NCBI GenBank assembly: GCA_964406375.1
Contig: CAYORM010000002.1
Span: forward strand, 43,190-107,189
Source: CAYORM01 sp964406375
GTDB taxonomy: Bacteria > Pseudomonadota > Alphaproteobacteria > DSM-16000 > Inquilinaceae
Direction of reading: 5' to 3'
Length of the DNA stretch: 64,000 nucleotides
Shown: positions 53,506 through 62,191 of the stretch, in pieces
Layout: the number at the start of each line of letters is the position of its first letter
Position numbering within the stretch: the stretch's first letter is position 1
The notes under the pieces: model-generated
Seen by the model: only the letters and a program-made list of their open reading frames with translations
What the model was told of the DNA's origin: nothing
Databases searched by the model: none
Program-made: the position numbers and the translations under genes

Positions 53506-54672
53506 ATGATTCGTAACCATCTGACCCCCGCCCTTCGAGCCACCCTGCGGCCCAGCCAGCGCTTGGCGGCGCGGCTGCCCAGCCTGGCCGCTGCCTGTGC
53601 CGTCGTGGCACTCGCCGCCCATGAGGCGGCGGCGCATGAGCCATTCTACGACGCACCGCTGGATTTCGATCTCGACGCCGCTTTCCCCGGACCCGACGGG
53701 TCGCCCGCGACCCCGGCGGCCGACCTCACCCTCACCGAAGAGGAGATCGCGACCCTTCATGCCGGCGACTTCACCGCTGCCCTCCTCTGGCACGGCGGTG
53801 GGGACTGGGTGAACGCCGTCAATCAGGGGGCGACCGACCGTTTCGCCGAACTCGGCATCGAGGTGGTCGCCACCGCCGATGCCCAGTACGATCCGGCCAA
53901 GCAGGCGAACGACATCGAGACGGCGCTCGCCCTCGATCCCGATGTCATCCTGACGCTGGTGCTCGATCCGGTACAGGGCGCGGCGGCGCTGCAGCCGGCG
54001 GTCGATGCCGGGGTGCAGATCGCCCTGTTGAGCAACCCCGTTTCCGGCTTCCAGGCCAACGAGCAGTATACCGGCATCGTCACCGACGACATCGTCGCGA
54101 TGGGCGTCGCGGCGGCGGAGCTGATGAAGGAGGCGGTCGGCGAGGGCGCCGTCGGCTTCATCTATCACGATGCCAACTACTTCATCACCAATGGCCGCGA
54201 CAACGCCTTCCGCGCGACGCTGGAACAGCGTTTCCCCGAGCTGCTGATCGTCGATGCCAAGGGTTTCACCGCCGAGCCGCAGGCCTTCGACCTCGCCTCG
54301 GCAATGATCCAGCAGCATCCGGAGATTGCCGGCATCTATGTCGCCTGGGACGTCGCGGCCGAGGGTGTCGTCGAGGCGCTGCGCGCCGCCGACCGCACCG
54401 ATGTGAAGGTCGTGACGCATGACCTCGGTGCGACCAATGCGCTCGACATGGCGCGTGGCGGGTCGTTCTACGGCACCGTCGCCGACATGCCCTATGAGAT
54501 CGGCCAGGCGATGGCGACGCTCAGCGCCTATGGCCTGCTCGGCAAGGAGGCCCCGCCCTTCAACACCGTCGGGCTGGTGAAGGTGACGGCCGACAATCTG
54601 GCCGAGGCCTGGGAACAGTCGCTGCGCCGCCCGCTGCCGGAGGCCGTCGCCGGCATCATCGCCGGCGACTGA
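53506..54672 (+). CDS. Ribose-type ABC transporter substrate-binding protein (tandem copy 1)
   Basis: Periplasmic binding protein of the RbsB-like class, 388 residues. An unusually long N-terminal region (residues 1-48) ends in a hydrophobic alanine-rich signal core (SLAAACAVVALAAHEAAAHE). The mature part has the spacer PGPDGSPATPAADLTLTEEE before the binding fold (FTAALLWHGGGDWVNAVNQG). The C-terminal half is nearly identical to copy 2, including VAWDVAAEGVVEALRAADRT. The ATG has an AGGAGGG site. It is the first gene of the ROK-regulated operon. Confidence 0.92.
   Translation: MIRNHLTPALRATLRPSQRLAARLPSLAAACAVVALAAHEAAAHEPFYDAPLDFDLDAAFPGPDGSPATPAADLTLTEEEIATLHAGDFTAALLWHGGGDWVNAVNQGATDRFAELGIEVVATADAQYDPAKQANDIETALALDPDVILTLVLDPVQGAAALQPAVDAGVQIALLSNPVSGFQANEQYTGIVTDDIVAMGVAAAELMKEAVGEGAVGFIYHDANYFITNGRDNAFRATLEQRFPELLIVDAKGFTAEPQAFDLASAMIQQHPEIAGIYVAWDVAAEGVVEALRAADRTDVKVVTHDLGATNALDMARGGSFYGTVADMPYEIGQAMATLSAYGLLGKEAPPFNTVGLVKVTADNLAEAWEQSLRRPLPEAVAGIIAGD
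54247..54413 (+). repeat. Nearly identical tract shared by the two binding-protein genes (copy 1)
   Basis: These 167 bases match 55394-55560 with about six mismatches by eye (roughly 96 percent), far more than the flanking parts of the two genes. Most mismatches are silent. It encodes the segment from VDAKGFTAEPQ to TDVKVV. Recent gene conversion between the paralogues, or strong local constraint, would explain it. Confidence 0.75.
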
Positions 54673-54700
54673 TCGCGACCACCCCGTGAGGAGAACAGGC

Positions 54701-55813
54701 ATGATCCGACACATCACCGGGGGTCTGGCGGTCGCTGCGCTGGCCGCCGCCCTGTCCGCGGCGCCGCCGGCCATCGCGCAGACACCGTTCTACGACACGC
54801 CGAGCAGCTTCGACCTCGGCACGCCCGAGACCGGCCCGGGCGGAGAGCCGGCGACCCCGGCGGCCGACATCGCGCTGACGCCGGAGGAGATCGAGCAGAT
54901 CCGCGCCGGCGGCTACACGGCGGCACTGCTCTGGGCAGGCTCGGGCGAGTGGTACAACGCGATCGGCGCCGGCGCCACCGACATGCTGACCGAGCTCGGC
55001 ATCGAGGTGGTCGCCACCGCCGATGCGCAGTTCGACCCGGCCAAACAGGCCAATGACGTCGAGACCGCGCTGTCGCTCCATCCCGACGTCATCCTGACGC
55101 TGATCGTCGACCCGGTCTCCGGCGCCGCGGCCTTCCGCCGGGCGCTTGATGCCGGCGTCCAGCTGGTGCTGGCCGACAACGGCGCGGACGGCTTCGTCGC
55201 CGGGCAGGATTATGTCGGCATCGTCACCGGTGATCACATCGGCATGGGTGTCGCCGCCGCCGAGCTGATGAGCGAGGCAATCGGCGGCGAGGGTGCGATC
55301 GGCTTCATCTTTCACGACGCCGATTTCTTCGTGACCAACAATCGCGACGGCGCCTTCCGGGCGGCGATCGAGCAGAACTATCCCGGCATCGTCATCGTCG
55401 ATGCCAAGGGTTTCACCGCCGAACCGCAGACCTTCGACCTCGCCTCGGCGATGATCCAGCAGCATCCGGAGATCACCGGCATCTATGTCGCCTGGGACGT
55501 CGCGGCCGAGGGTGTCGTCGAGGCGTTGCGCGCCGCCGACCGCACCGATGTGAAGGTCGTCAGCCACGATCTCGGCGCCAACAACGCGCTCGACATGGCG
55601 CGCGGCGGCATCTTCTACGGCACCGTCGCCGACATGCCCTATGAGGTCGGCGCGGCGATGGCCAAGCTCGCGGCCTATGGGCTGCTCGGCAAGGAGGCAC
55701 CGCCCTTCTCCACGGTCGGCCTCATCCCAGTGACGCGCGACAATCTCGCCGAGGCGTGGGAGCGCTCGCTGCACAAGCCGTTGCCCGAGGCGATCGCCGG
55801 CGCGCTCGACTGA
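54701..55813 (+). CDS. Ribose-type ABC transporter substrate-binding protein (tandem copy 2)
   Basis: Second RbsB-like receptor, 370 residues, directly after copy 1 (28-base gap). The signal peptide spans residues 1-27 (GLAVAALAAALSAAPPAIAQ). The mature protein has the same acidic spacer and fold (YTAALLWAGSGEWYNAIGAG). Differences from copy 1 cluster in the first half, including the ligand-pocket loop LVLADNGADGFVAGQDY against IALLSNPVSGFQANEQY, so the two may bind different ligands and feed one permease. The ATG has a GAGGAGA site. Confidence 0.92.
   Translation: MIRHITGGLAVAALAAALSAAPPAIAQTPFYDTPSSFDLGTPETGPGGEPATPAADIALTPEEIEQIRAGGYTAALLWAGSGEWYNAIGAGATDMLTELGIEVVATADAQFDPAKQANDVETALSLHPDVILTLIVDPVSGAAAFRRALDAGVQLVLADNGADGFVAGQDYVGIVTGDHIGMGVAAAELMSEAIGGEGAIGFIFHDADFFVTNNRDGAFRAAIEQNYPGIVIVDAKGFTAEPQTFDLASAMIQQHPEITGIYVAWDVAAEGVVEALRAADRTDVKVVSHDLGANNALDMARGGIFYGTVADMPYEVGAAMAKLAAYGLLGKEAPPFSTVGLIPVTRDNLAEAWERSLHKPLPEAIAGALD
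55394..55560 (+). repeat. Nearly identical tract shared by the two binding-protein genes (copy 2)
   Basis: Partner of the tract at 54247-54413, offset by 1147 bases. The reading frame is the same in both copies. A repeat of this length and similarity could recombine, deleting or fusing the two receptor genes. Confidence 0.75.
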
Positions 55814-55833
55814 GCGGACCGGCCATGCCGACA

Positions 55834-55861
55834 GGGGAGGGTGGACGCAGCCGCCCTCCCC
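55834..55861 (+). terminator. Stem-loop after the second binding-protein gene
   Basis: Eight-base arms GGGGAGGG and CCCTCCCC enclose a 12-base loop with a further GG/CC pairing. It lies 20 bases after the receptor stop and 26 bases before the permease start. There is no U-tract. Like the stem-loops at 5173-5200 and 21506-21527 it follows a binding-protein gene. Confidence 0.5.
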
Positions 55862-55886
55862 GCCCCTTCACCCCCAGGGATAGCGA

Positions 55887-56843
55887 ATGGCCACCACCCT
55901 GCCCGCCTTCCTCAAGGATGGCCGTCTCAGCGCCTTCGTCGTCTATATCGGCTTCGTCGTCATCCTCGCCTTCTTCGCGGTGGCGCTGTCGGATCGCGGC
56001 TTCCTGACGATCGACAACATGATGACGATCGTCCGTCAGACGACGCCGGTGACGATCATGGCGGTCGGGATGACCTTCGCGCTCTGCGCCGGGCAGATCG
56101 ACCTGTCGGTCGGTGCGACGGTCGCGCTCGCCGCACTCGTCACGGCGGTCGTCATGCGCGAGGTGGGGATGGCGGTCGCGGTCCCTGTCGGGCTGCTGGT
56201 CGGCGCCGCCATCGGCGTCGTCAACGGGCTGCTGACGGTGACGCTGCGCATCCCCTCGCTGCTCGTCACCCTCGGCACCATGGGCGTGATCACCGGCCTC
56301 GCGCGGGTGACGACCAATCTCGAGGCGGTGCCGATCCTGTCGGAGACCTATGTCACGATCTTCGGCTCGGGCTCGATCGGGTCGATCTCGGTGCTCTTCC
56401 TATGGACGCTGGCGGCGCTGGTGATCGGCCATCTGGCGCTCAATCACACCGCCTTCGGGCGGCGGGTGTTGGCGACGGGCGGCGACGAGCAGGCAGCGCG
56501 GGCGGCGGGCATCAACACCGTGCGGGTGACCATCGGGGTGTTCGTCGTCGCCGGCGTGACGGCGGCGCTCGCCGGCATGCTCTATGCCGGGCGGCTGCAC
56601 GGCGCACGCTACACGCTGGGCGAGGCCGACCTTCTGACGGTCATCGCCGCGGTCGTCATCGGCGGCACGAGCCTTTTCGGCGGCAAGGGCTCGGTGGTCG
56701 GCGCAGTGGTCGGCTCCTGGCTGCTCGGCATGCTCAACAACGGGCTGATCCTGATGGGCTTCAGCGTCTCGGAACAGATGATCGCGCGCGGGCTCATCCT
56801 GATCCTCGCCGTTGCCATCAGTCTGCGGGAGAAGCGGCTGTGA
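55887..56843 (+). CDS. Ribose-type ABC transporter permease
   Basis: RbsC-like membrane permease, 318 residues, with about nine hydrophobic segments. Family segments are GMTFALCAGQIDLSVGATVA, then RVLATGGDEQAARAAGIN and VVIGGTSLFGGKGSVVGAVV. ATG at 55887 follows an AGGGA site. Only one permease gene is present, so a homodimer is expected, unlike the locus at 6623-8706. Its stop overlaps the ATPase start (GTGA). Confidence 0.94.
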   Translation: MATTLPAFLKDGRLSAFVVYIGFVVILAFFAVALSDRGFLTIDNMMTIVRQTTPVTIMAVGMTFALCAGQIDLSVGATVALAALVTAVVMREVGMAVAVPVGLLVGAAIGVVNGLLTVTLRIPSLLVTLGTMGVITGLARVTTNLEAVPILSETYVTIFGSGSIGSISVLFLWTLAALVIGHLALNHTAFGRRVLATGGDEQAARAAGINTVRVTIGVFVVAGVTAALAGMLYAGRLHGARYTLGEADLLTVIAAVVIGGTSLFGGKGSVVGAVVGSWLLGMLNNGLILMGFSVSEQMIARGLILILAVAISLREKRL

Positions 56844-57640
56844 CCGGATCGTCGAACACCACCGCGGCGGCGAAGGCGGCCGACGTGCCCGCCCTCGAAG
56901 TGCGGGGCATGACCAAGCATTTCGGGCCGGTCGAGGCGCTGTCCGACGTCGATCTCGCCGTCCACCGGGGCGAGGTGCTGGCGCTGCTCGGCGACAACGG
57001 CGCCGGCAAGACGACGCTGACGCGCTGCATCAGCGGCCTTTACCGACCGACCGCCGGCACGATCCTGGTCGACGGGCGCGAGGTGCACATTGCGAGCCCG
57101 CAGGATGCGCGTGATGCCGGCATCGAGACCGTGCACCAGGGCCTCGCCCTCGTCGGCAAGCTCGACGTCGCGGCGAACCTCTTCCTCAACCGCGAGATCC
57201 GTCACCGCAATCCGCTGCTGCGGGCGATCGGGTGGCTCGACAAGAAGGCGATGCGCGAGGAGGCGGCGAAGATCCTCGAACGCCTCAATGTCCGCATCCC
57301 CTCGCCGCGCGCACCGATCGAACGCCTGTCCGGCGGCCAGCGCCAGGCCGTCGCGATCGGCCGGGCGATCGGCTGGGGGCGCCACATCGTGATCATGGAC
57401 GAACCGACGGCCGCGCTCGGCGTCGAGCAGTCGCGCCATGTCAATGCGCTGATCCGCACGCTGCGCGAACAGGGCGTCGCGGTCCTGCTGATCAGCCACA
57501 ACATGCAGCATGTGATCGAGACCTGTGACCGCGCCGTCGTGCTGCGCCACGGCCGCAAGGTCGGCGATGTGCGCATCCCCGACGTCACCGCCCGCGATCT
57601 CGTCGACCTCATCACCGGCGCCGTCGCCGCCGCAGCCTGA
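56840..57640 (+). CDS. ABC transporter ATP-binding protein (single-domain, FrcA-like)
   Basis: ATPase of 266 residues with one nucleotide-binding domain: Walker A GDNGAGKTT, signature LSGGQRQAVAIGRAI, Walker B HIVIMDEPTAALG and switch His in LLISHNMQHVIETC. Ribose-type systems normally use a fused double-domain ATPase of about 500 residues, so this is the shorter FrcA-like form, which must dimerise. GTG overlaps the permease stop (GTGA). Confidence 0.94.
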   Translation: MTGSSNTTAAAKAADVPALEVRGMTKHFGPVEALSDVDLAVHRGEVLALLGDNGAGKTTLTRCISGLYRPTAGTILVDGREVHIASPQDARDAGIETVHQGLALVGKLDVAANLFLNREIRHRNPLLRAIGWLDKKAMREEAAKILERLNVRIPSPRAPIERLSGGQRQAVAIGRAIGWGRHIVIMDEPTAALGVEQSRHVNALIRTLREQGVAVLLISHNMQHVIETCDRAVVLRHGRKVGDVRIPDVTARDLVDLITGAVAAAA

Positions 57641-57658
57641 CCCCGGGAGCCCCCGACG

Positions 57659-58855
57659 ATGTTCCTGCGCCCTCTTCTCGCCCGAAACCGCGCGCTGCTC
57701 GAGGCGGCGGTGACATTGCATCAGGCCGGCGCCATCCCGGCGAATGCCTGTGTGCTCGACCTCGACGCCATTGAGACGAATGCCCGCACCATGGCCGCCG
57801 AGGCCGGCCGGCTCGGCCTCAGCCTCTTCGCGATGACCAAGCAGATCGGCCGCAACCCGCCGGCGATGGACGCGATCCGCCGCGGCGGGATCGATCGCTT
57901 CGTCGCCGTCGACATGGTCTGCGCCCGGGCGATCACCCGGGCCGGACACCGGCTCGCCCATCTTGGCCATCTCTCGCAGGTGCCACGGCACGAAGCCGCC
58001 GAGGGGGCGGCGATGCGGCCGGATTTCTGGACCGTCTTCAACGAGGAGAAGGCGGGCGAGGCCGCCGCCGCCGCGCATGCCGCGGGTCGCGAGCAGCCGC
58101 TGCTCGCCCGGCTCTGGGACGGGGGTGACCGGTTCTATGACGGGCATGAGGGCGGCTTTCCCGCCGCCGGGGTGACGGAGCTCGCCGACCGCATCGACGC
58201 GCTCGCCGGTGCCCGCTTCGCCGGCATCACCACTTTCCCCGCAATGTTGTTCGACGCGGCGGCCGGCGCGGTGCGGCCGACACCCAACCTCACCACGCTC
58301 CGGCGTGCGGCCGAGGCGCTGGCCGCTGCGGGCCGCCGCGACATCGCGATCAATGCCCCCGGCACGACGAGCGCCGCGGTAATGGCCGATCTCGCCGCCG
58401 CCGGGACGACGCAGATCGAGCCGGGCCACGGGCTGACCGGCACGACGCCGCTGCATGCGGTGCGCGACGACCTGCCGGAGACGCCGGCCGTCCTCTACCT
58501 CTCAGAGGTGAGCCACATTCACCAGGGCACCGCCTTCGCCTTCGGTGGCGGGCTCTATGTCGACCCCGTCTTCGCCGACTACCCGGTCTCAGCGCTGGTC
58601 GGCCCCGACCCGGAGACGGCGCTGTCCCAGCGGGTGAGAGCGACCATCCCCGCACCCTCGGCCATCGACTACTACGGCAAGCTGCATCCCGAACCCGATC
58701 AGCGCGTGCGCCCCGGCGACACGGTGATCTACGGTTTCCGGCAGCAGGCCTTCTTCCGCCGCCCCTTCATCGTCCCGGTCGCCGGCATCGCCAGCGGACG
58801 CCCCGAGGTCCGCGGCATCTGGTCGGTTGAGGGCCGCGAGGCGCATTTCGGATGA
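57659..58855 (+). CDS. YhfX family PLP-dependent enzyme (amino-acid racemase-like)
   Basis: PLP enzyme of alanine-racemase-like fold III, 398 residues, closest in pattern to YhfX. The N-terminal barrel has ACVLDLDAIETNARTMAAEA and the likely PLP-binding Lys in LSLFAMTKQIGRNPPAM. Later segments TTQIEPGHGLTGTTPLHAV and DTVIYGFRQQAFFRRPFIV are characteristic. It is not a canonical Alr, because the Y-K-A-N/DAYGHG region is replaced. It follows the ABC genes by 18 bases and overlaps the M20 peptidase (ATGA). It may racemise or otherwise process an imported amino-acid derivative. Confidence 0.86.
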   Translation: MFLRPLLARNRALLEAAVTLHQAGAIPANACVLDLDAIETNARTMAAEAGRLGLSLFAMTKQIGRNPPAMDAIRRGGIDRFVAVDMVCARAITRAGHRLAHLGHLSQVPRHEAAEGAAMRPDFWTVFNEEKAGEAAAAAHAAGREQPLLARLWDGGDRFYDGHEGGFPAAGVTELADRIDALAGARFAGITTFPAMLFDAAAGAVRPTPNLTTLRRAAEALAAAGRRDIAINAPGTTSAAVMADLAAAGTTQIEPGHGLTGTTPLHAVRDDLPETPAVLYLSEVSHIHQGTAFAFGGGLYVDPVFADYPVSALVGPDPETALSQRVRATIPAPSAIDYYGKLHPEPDQRVRPGDTVIYGFRQQAFFRRPFIVPVAGIASGRPEVRGIWSVEGREAHFG

Positions 58856-60126
58856 CGGGAACGATCGATCCGGCCCTGCAGGCGCGGCTGCGCGCCGCGA
58901 TTGCGCGCGACGCGGCGATCGAGCGTTGGCGCCGCGCAATCGGCATCCCCTCGGTGACCGGCGATGAGGCCGCCTTCGGCGCCTTCCTGGCCGAGGAGAT
59001 GCGCCGGCTCGGCTGTGCCGGCGTCGGCACGGCGGAGGCGGCGCCGGGTCGCCCGATCGTCTGGGGCACCCGTAAGGGCATGGGTGGCGGGCCCAGGCTG
59101 CTCGTCATCGGCCATCTCGACACGGTGCATGTCCGCGGCTGGCGGGAGCACTGGCAGGACGACCCGCGCGCCGATCCCTTCGGCGCCGCGGAGGTCGACG
59201 GCGCCATCTGGGGCCGCGGCGCCGGTGATCTGAAGGCCGGCATCGCCGCCGGGCTGTCGGCGGTCGAGACGCTCGATCGCGCCGGCGTCACCCTTGCGGG
59301 TGATGTGACCTTTCTCTTCGTCGCCGACGAGGAGAGCGGCGAGCCGGGTTCGGGCACCAGCGAGGGTATCAAGGTGGCGGTGCCGCTGATCCAACGCGGC
59401 ACCATTCCCAATGCCGATTTCGTGATCTATGTCGAGCCGACGCGCCTGCAGGTCTTCACCGCGCAGATCGGCTTCTTCATCGCCGATGTCGAGCTGACCG
59501 GCCGCTCGGCCTATTTCGGCATGCCCGAGCGCGGCCTCGACGCCTTGCGGGCCGGCCATGCGGCGCTGGCTGCGCTGTGGAGCCATTCCGCCGCGCTCGA
59601 GGCCGAGCCGGCGCATGATCTCGTCGGCCGCGGTTTTCTCCTCGTCACCGAACTCGCCGCCGGCGGCTACATCGCGGTACCGGAGCGCTGCCGCTTCGCG
59701 CTGATCCGGAAGCTGAAGCCGGGCGAGGACCTCGGTGCGGCGCGCGACGCCCTCGAGGAGGTGATCCGCGAGGCGGTGGCCGCGACGCCCGGCGGTACGG
59801 AGATCGGCATCGAAATCACCTATCCCGCCGCGCGCGACCACGCGGTGGGCGGGCTGCCCTTCGCGACCGATCCCGGCCATCCGGCGATCCGCCTCCTGCA
59901 GGCGGCAGCGGGCGGCGCCCTGCCCGGCCGCGGCGCGATCGAAGGGGCGCCCTTCTGGTCAGAAGGCTCGTTCACCGCCCGGCAACTCGGCATCCCCACG
60001 GTCTATTTCGCGCCGGGCGACATCTCGAACTGCCACACCTTCGAAGAACGCGTGCCGGTGGCCGAGTATCTTGCCGGTGTCGAGGCTTTCGCGGCGTTCA
60101 TGGCCGCCTATTGCGGCACAGGCTGA
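58852..60126 (+). CDS. M20 family metallopeptidase / amidohydrolase
   Basis: Zinc-dependent hydrolase of the M20 (ArgE/DapE/CPG2) family, 424 residues. Metal-binding and catalytic segments are VIGHLDTVHVRGW (His and catalytic Asp), IWGRGAGDLKAGIAAGL (bridging Asp), VADEESGEPGSG (catalytic and metal Glu), VIYVEPTRLQ and the C-terminal NCHTFEERVPV (His). A dimerisation lid domain lies between about residues 200 and 310. It overlaps yhfX-like by four bases. Probably releases an amino acid or acyl group from the imported compound. No signal peptide. Confidence 0.92.
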   Translation: MTGTIDPALQARLRAAIARDAAIERWRRAIGIPSVTGDEAAFGAFLAEEMRRLGCAGVGTAEAAPGRPIVWGTRKGMGGGPRLLVIGHLDTVHVRGWREHWQDDPRADPFGAAEVDGAIWGRGAGDLKAGIAAGLSAVETLDRAGVTLAGDVTFLFVADEESGEPGSGTSEGIKVAVPLIQRGTIPNADFVIYVEPTRLQVFTAQIGFFIADVELTGRSAYFGMPERGLDALRAGHAALAALWSHSAALEAEPAHDLVGRGFLLVTELAAGGYIAVPERCRFALIRKLKPGEDLGAARDALEEVIREAVAATPGGTEIGIEITYPAARDHAVGGLPFATDPGHPAIRLLQAAAGGALPGRGAIEGAPFWSEGSFTARQLGIPTVYFAPGDISNCHTFEERVPVAEYLAGVEAFAAFMAAYCGTG

Positions 60127-60208
60127 CAGCTTTCCAGAGGCGACGGCGCAACCGGAGGGCCGGCGCTTCGTTCACCGGGAGGACGGCCTAGACCAAGGGC
60201 GAGGCGGG

Positions 60209-61513
60209 ATGGAAGGTGCGGCAAGGCATGTCCTCCTGCTCGGAGCGACCGGGCTGATCGGCAGCGCGACCCTCGCGCGGCTGCGGCACGAAGGGATGCG
60301 CGTCACCGCCGTGGCGCGGCGTTGTCCGGCCATCGGCCGCGGCGCCGACGAGCGCTGGGTGAGGCTCGATCTCCGTCACGCCACGCGCCCGGAGGACTGG
60401 GCACCGCTCCTCGCGGGCGTCGATGCGGTGGTGAATTGCGCGGGCGTGCTGCAGGATGGCGGTGGCGACGCAAGCGCGGCCGTGCATCGCGACGCGCCAG
60501 CCGCGCTCTATGCCGCCTGCCGGGCGGCAGGGGTGCGCCGGATCGTCCATCTATCGGCGATGGGAGCGGAGGGCGAGGCGCTGAGCGCCTTCTCCCAGAC
60601 CAAGCGCGAAGGCGAGGCGGCACTCGAAGCGAGTGGCCTTGACTGGGTGATCCTGCGCCCTTCGGTCGTCGTCGGCCGGCCCGCCCATGGCGGCAGCGCG
60701 CTGATCCGCGGCCTCGCCAGCCTGCCCGTGCTGCCGGCGCTGGAGGCGGCGGGCCGGATCCGCATCGCGCAGCTCGACGATCTCGTCGAAACCATCATCC
60801 GCCTGCTGCGCCGCGATGCGCCGGCCGGGGTCGCGATCGCCATCGGTGGCCCCGAGGCGCTGCCCTTCGAGACGGTCGTCGCCCGCTACCGGCACTGGCT
60901 CGGCTGGCCGCCGGCGCGCATCGTCCACCTTCCGCGGGTGCTGCTCGGCCTTCTCTACCGGCTCGGTGATCTGGCCGGCTGGCTCGGCTGGCGGCCGCCG
61001 ATCCGGACCACCGCCCGCCGCGAGATGGTCCGCGGCGCGGCCACCGATCCGGCGGAGTGGACGCGGCTCAGCGGGATCGTGCCGCGCGGGCTCGATGAGG
61101 CGCTGGCCGGCGAGCCGGCCTCGGTCCAGGAACGCTGGTTCGCCCGGCTCTATCTTCTCAAGCCGCTCATCCTCGGCGTCTTCGGGCTCTACTGGATCGC
61201 AACGGGTCTCGTGTCTCTCGGCCCCGGATATCAAGCCGGTGTGGCGCTGATGCAGGGCGCCGGTGCGGGCGCCGCAAGCGCGCCCGTCGTGATCCTGGGC
61301 GGCCTCGCCGACATCGCGATCGGTGCCGCGATCCTCTACCGCCGCACCGCCCGTCTCGCGCTCTGGGCCGCCCTTTTGCTGTCGCTCTTCTATCTCGCGG
61401 CCGGAACGATCATCGTGCCGGCACTCTGGGCCGATCCGCTCGGCCCGTTGCTGAAGGTGGCGCCGATCCTCGTCCTCAATCTCGTCGCCCTGGCGGTGCT
61501 GGAGGATCGATGA
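60209..61513 (+). CDS. Atypical SDR (NmrA-like) fused to a DoxX-like membrane domain
   Basis: A 434-residue fusion. The N-terminal half is an extended/atypical SDR: VLLLGATGLIGSATLARLRH (NAD(P)-binding GxxGxxG), VDAVVNCAGVLQDGG and VILRPSVVVGRPAHG. The C-terminal 130 residues contain four hydrophobic helices of the DoxX-like type (LKPLILGVFGLYWIATGLVS). The fusion anchors an oxidoreductase to the inner membrane. Substrate is unknown; quinone- or lipid-related roles are possible. It starts at an ATG with a weak purine-rich site and overlaps the DUF2269 gene by four bases. Confidence 0.9.
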   Translation: MEGAARHVLLLGATGLIGSATLARLRHEGMRVTAVARRCPAIGRGADERWVRLDLRHATRPEDWAPLLAGVDAVVNCAGVLQDGGGDASAAVHRDAPAALYAACRAAGVRRIVHLSAMGAEGEALSAFSQTKREGEAALEASGLDWVILRPSVVVGRPAHGGSALIRGLASLPVLPALEAAGRIRIAQLDDLVETIIRLLRRDAPAGVAIAIGGPEALPFETVVARYRHWLGWPPARIVHLPRVLLGLLYRLGDLAGWLGWRPPIRTTARREMVRGAATDPAEWTRLSGIVPRGLDEALAGEPASVQERWFARLYLLKPLILGVFGLYWIATGLVSLGPGYQAGVALMQGAGAGAASAPVVILGGLADIAIGAAILYRRTARLALWAALLLSLFYLAAGTIIVPALWADPLGPLLKVAPILVLNLVALAVLEDR

Positions 61514-61986
61514 GCAGCTACTTCCTCCTCAAATACCTCCATGTCCTCGGATCGGTGGTGCTGCTCGGCACCGGAGCGGGCATCGCCTTCTTCATGCTGA
61601 TGGCTCATCGAACCGGCGATGCCCGGATCATCGCCGCGGTCGCGCGCATCGTGGTCGTCGCCGACTTCCTGTTCACCGCGACGGCGGTGGTCGCCCAGCC
61701 GGTGACCGGCTGGCTGCTGGCCCATACCGCCGGCTATTCCCTCAGCGAGGGCTGGATCGTCCTGTCGCTCGTGCTCTATGTCGTCACCGGCTGCTTCTGG
61801 CTGCCGGTCGTATGGATGCAGGCGCGCATGCGCGATCTCGCGCGCACCGCCGCGACCCGCAACGCGCCGCTGCCCGCCGCCTATCATCGGCTGTTCCGCT
61901 GGTGGTTCGCCTTCGGCTTTCCCGCCTTCGGCGCAGTGCTGGCGATCTTCTGGCTGATGATCACGCGCCCGGTGATCACGCTGTAG
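61510..61986 (+). CDS. DUF2269 family membrane protein
   Basis: A 158-residue integral membrane protein with four helices. The DUF2269 pattern is LLKYLHVLGSVVLLGTGAGI, then VVADFLFTATAVVAQPVTGW, and the C-terminal WLMITRPVITL. A conserved His (YLHVLG) in the first helix resembles heme- or quinone-linked membrane proteins, but no function is established. The ATG overlaps the SDR-DoxX stop, so the two are likely a functional pair. Confidence 0.9.
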   Translation: MSSYFLLKYLHVLGSVVLLGTGAGIAFFMLMAHRTGDARIIAAVARIVVVADFLFTATAVVAQPVTGWLLAHTAGYSLSEGWIVLSLVLYVVTGCFWLPVVWMQARMRDLARTAATRNAPLPAAYHRLFRWWFAFGFPAFGAVLAIFWLMITRPVITL

Positions 61987-62005
61987 CGGCGGGCCGCGCA
62001 TCGAA

Positions 62006-62081
62006 TGGTGGGCCCGGCAGGATTCGAACCTGCAACAACACCGTTATGAGCGGCGGGTTCTAACCGTTGAACTACGGGCCC
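62006..62081 (-). tRNA. tRNA with CAU anticodon, probably tRNA-Ile2
   Basis: A 76-base cloverleaf on the minus strand with all arms paired: acceptor GGGCCCG with CGGGCCC, a 16-base D-arm, anticodon stem CGCCG with CGGTG around loop CTCATAA, T-arm GCAGG-TTCGAAT-CCTGC, discriminator A, and encoded CCA. The anticodon is CAT. The acceptor stem, short D-arm and A73 resemble the minor isoleucine tRNA (lysidine-modified, reads AUA) more than elongator or initiator Met tRNA. The identity call depends on TilS recognition, which the sequence cannot prove. Confidence 0.93.
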
Positions 62082-62191
62082 CCGGCCCCGCTTCTACCAG
62101 CACAGCCGGGGGCGAGAAAAGCGATTGCCGCGGCTCGGTGTGCAAGCTATGGCCGATCCGTCCCGTCACCCGCCGCGCCGCGAGGCACCCC

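Noticed and set aside
56609..58456. Long minus-strand frame (615 codons) across the permease, ATPase and PLP-enzyme genes
   Set aside because: Antisense shadow. The plus-strand frames carry Walker motifs and PLP-enzyme motifs; the minus frame has none.
62006..62081. Initiator Met tRNA
   Set aside because: The acceptor begins with a G-C pair. Initiator tRNAs normally have an unpaired first base and three G-C pairs in the anticodon stem (GGG/CCC), which are absent here.
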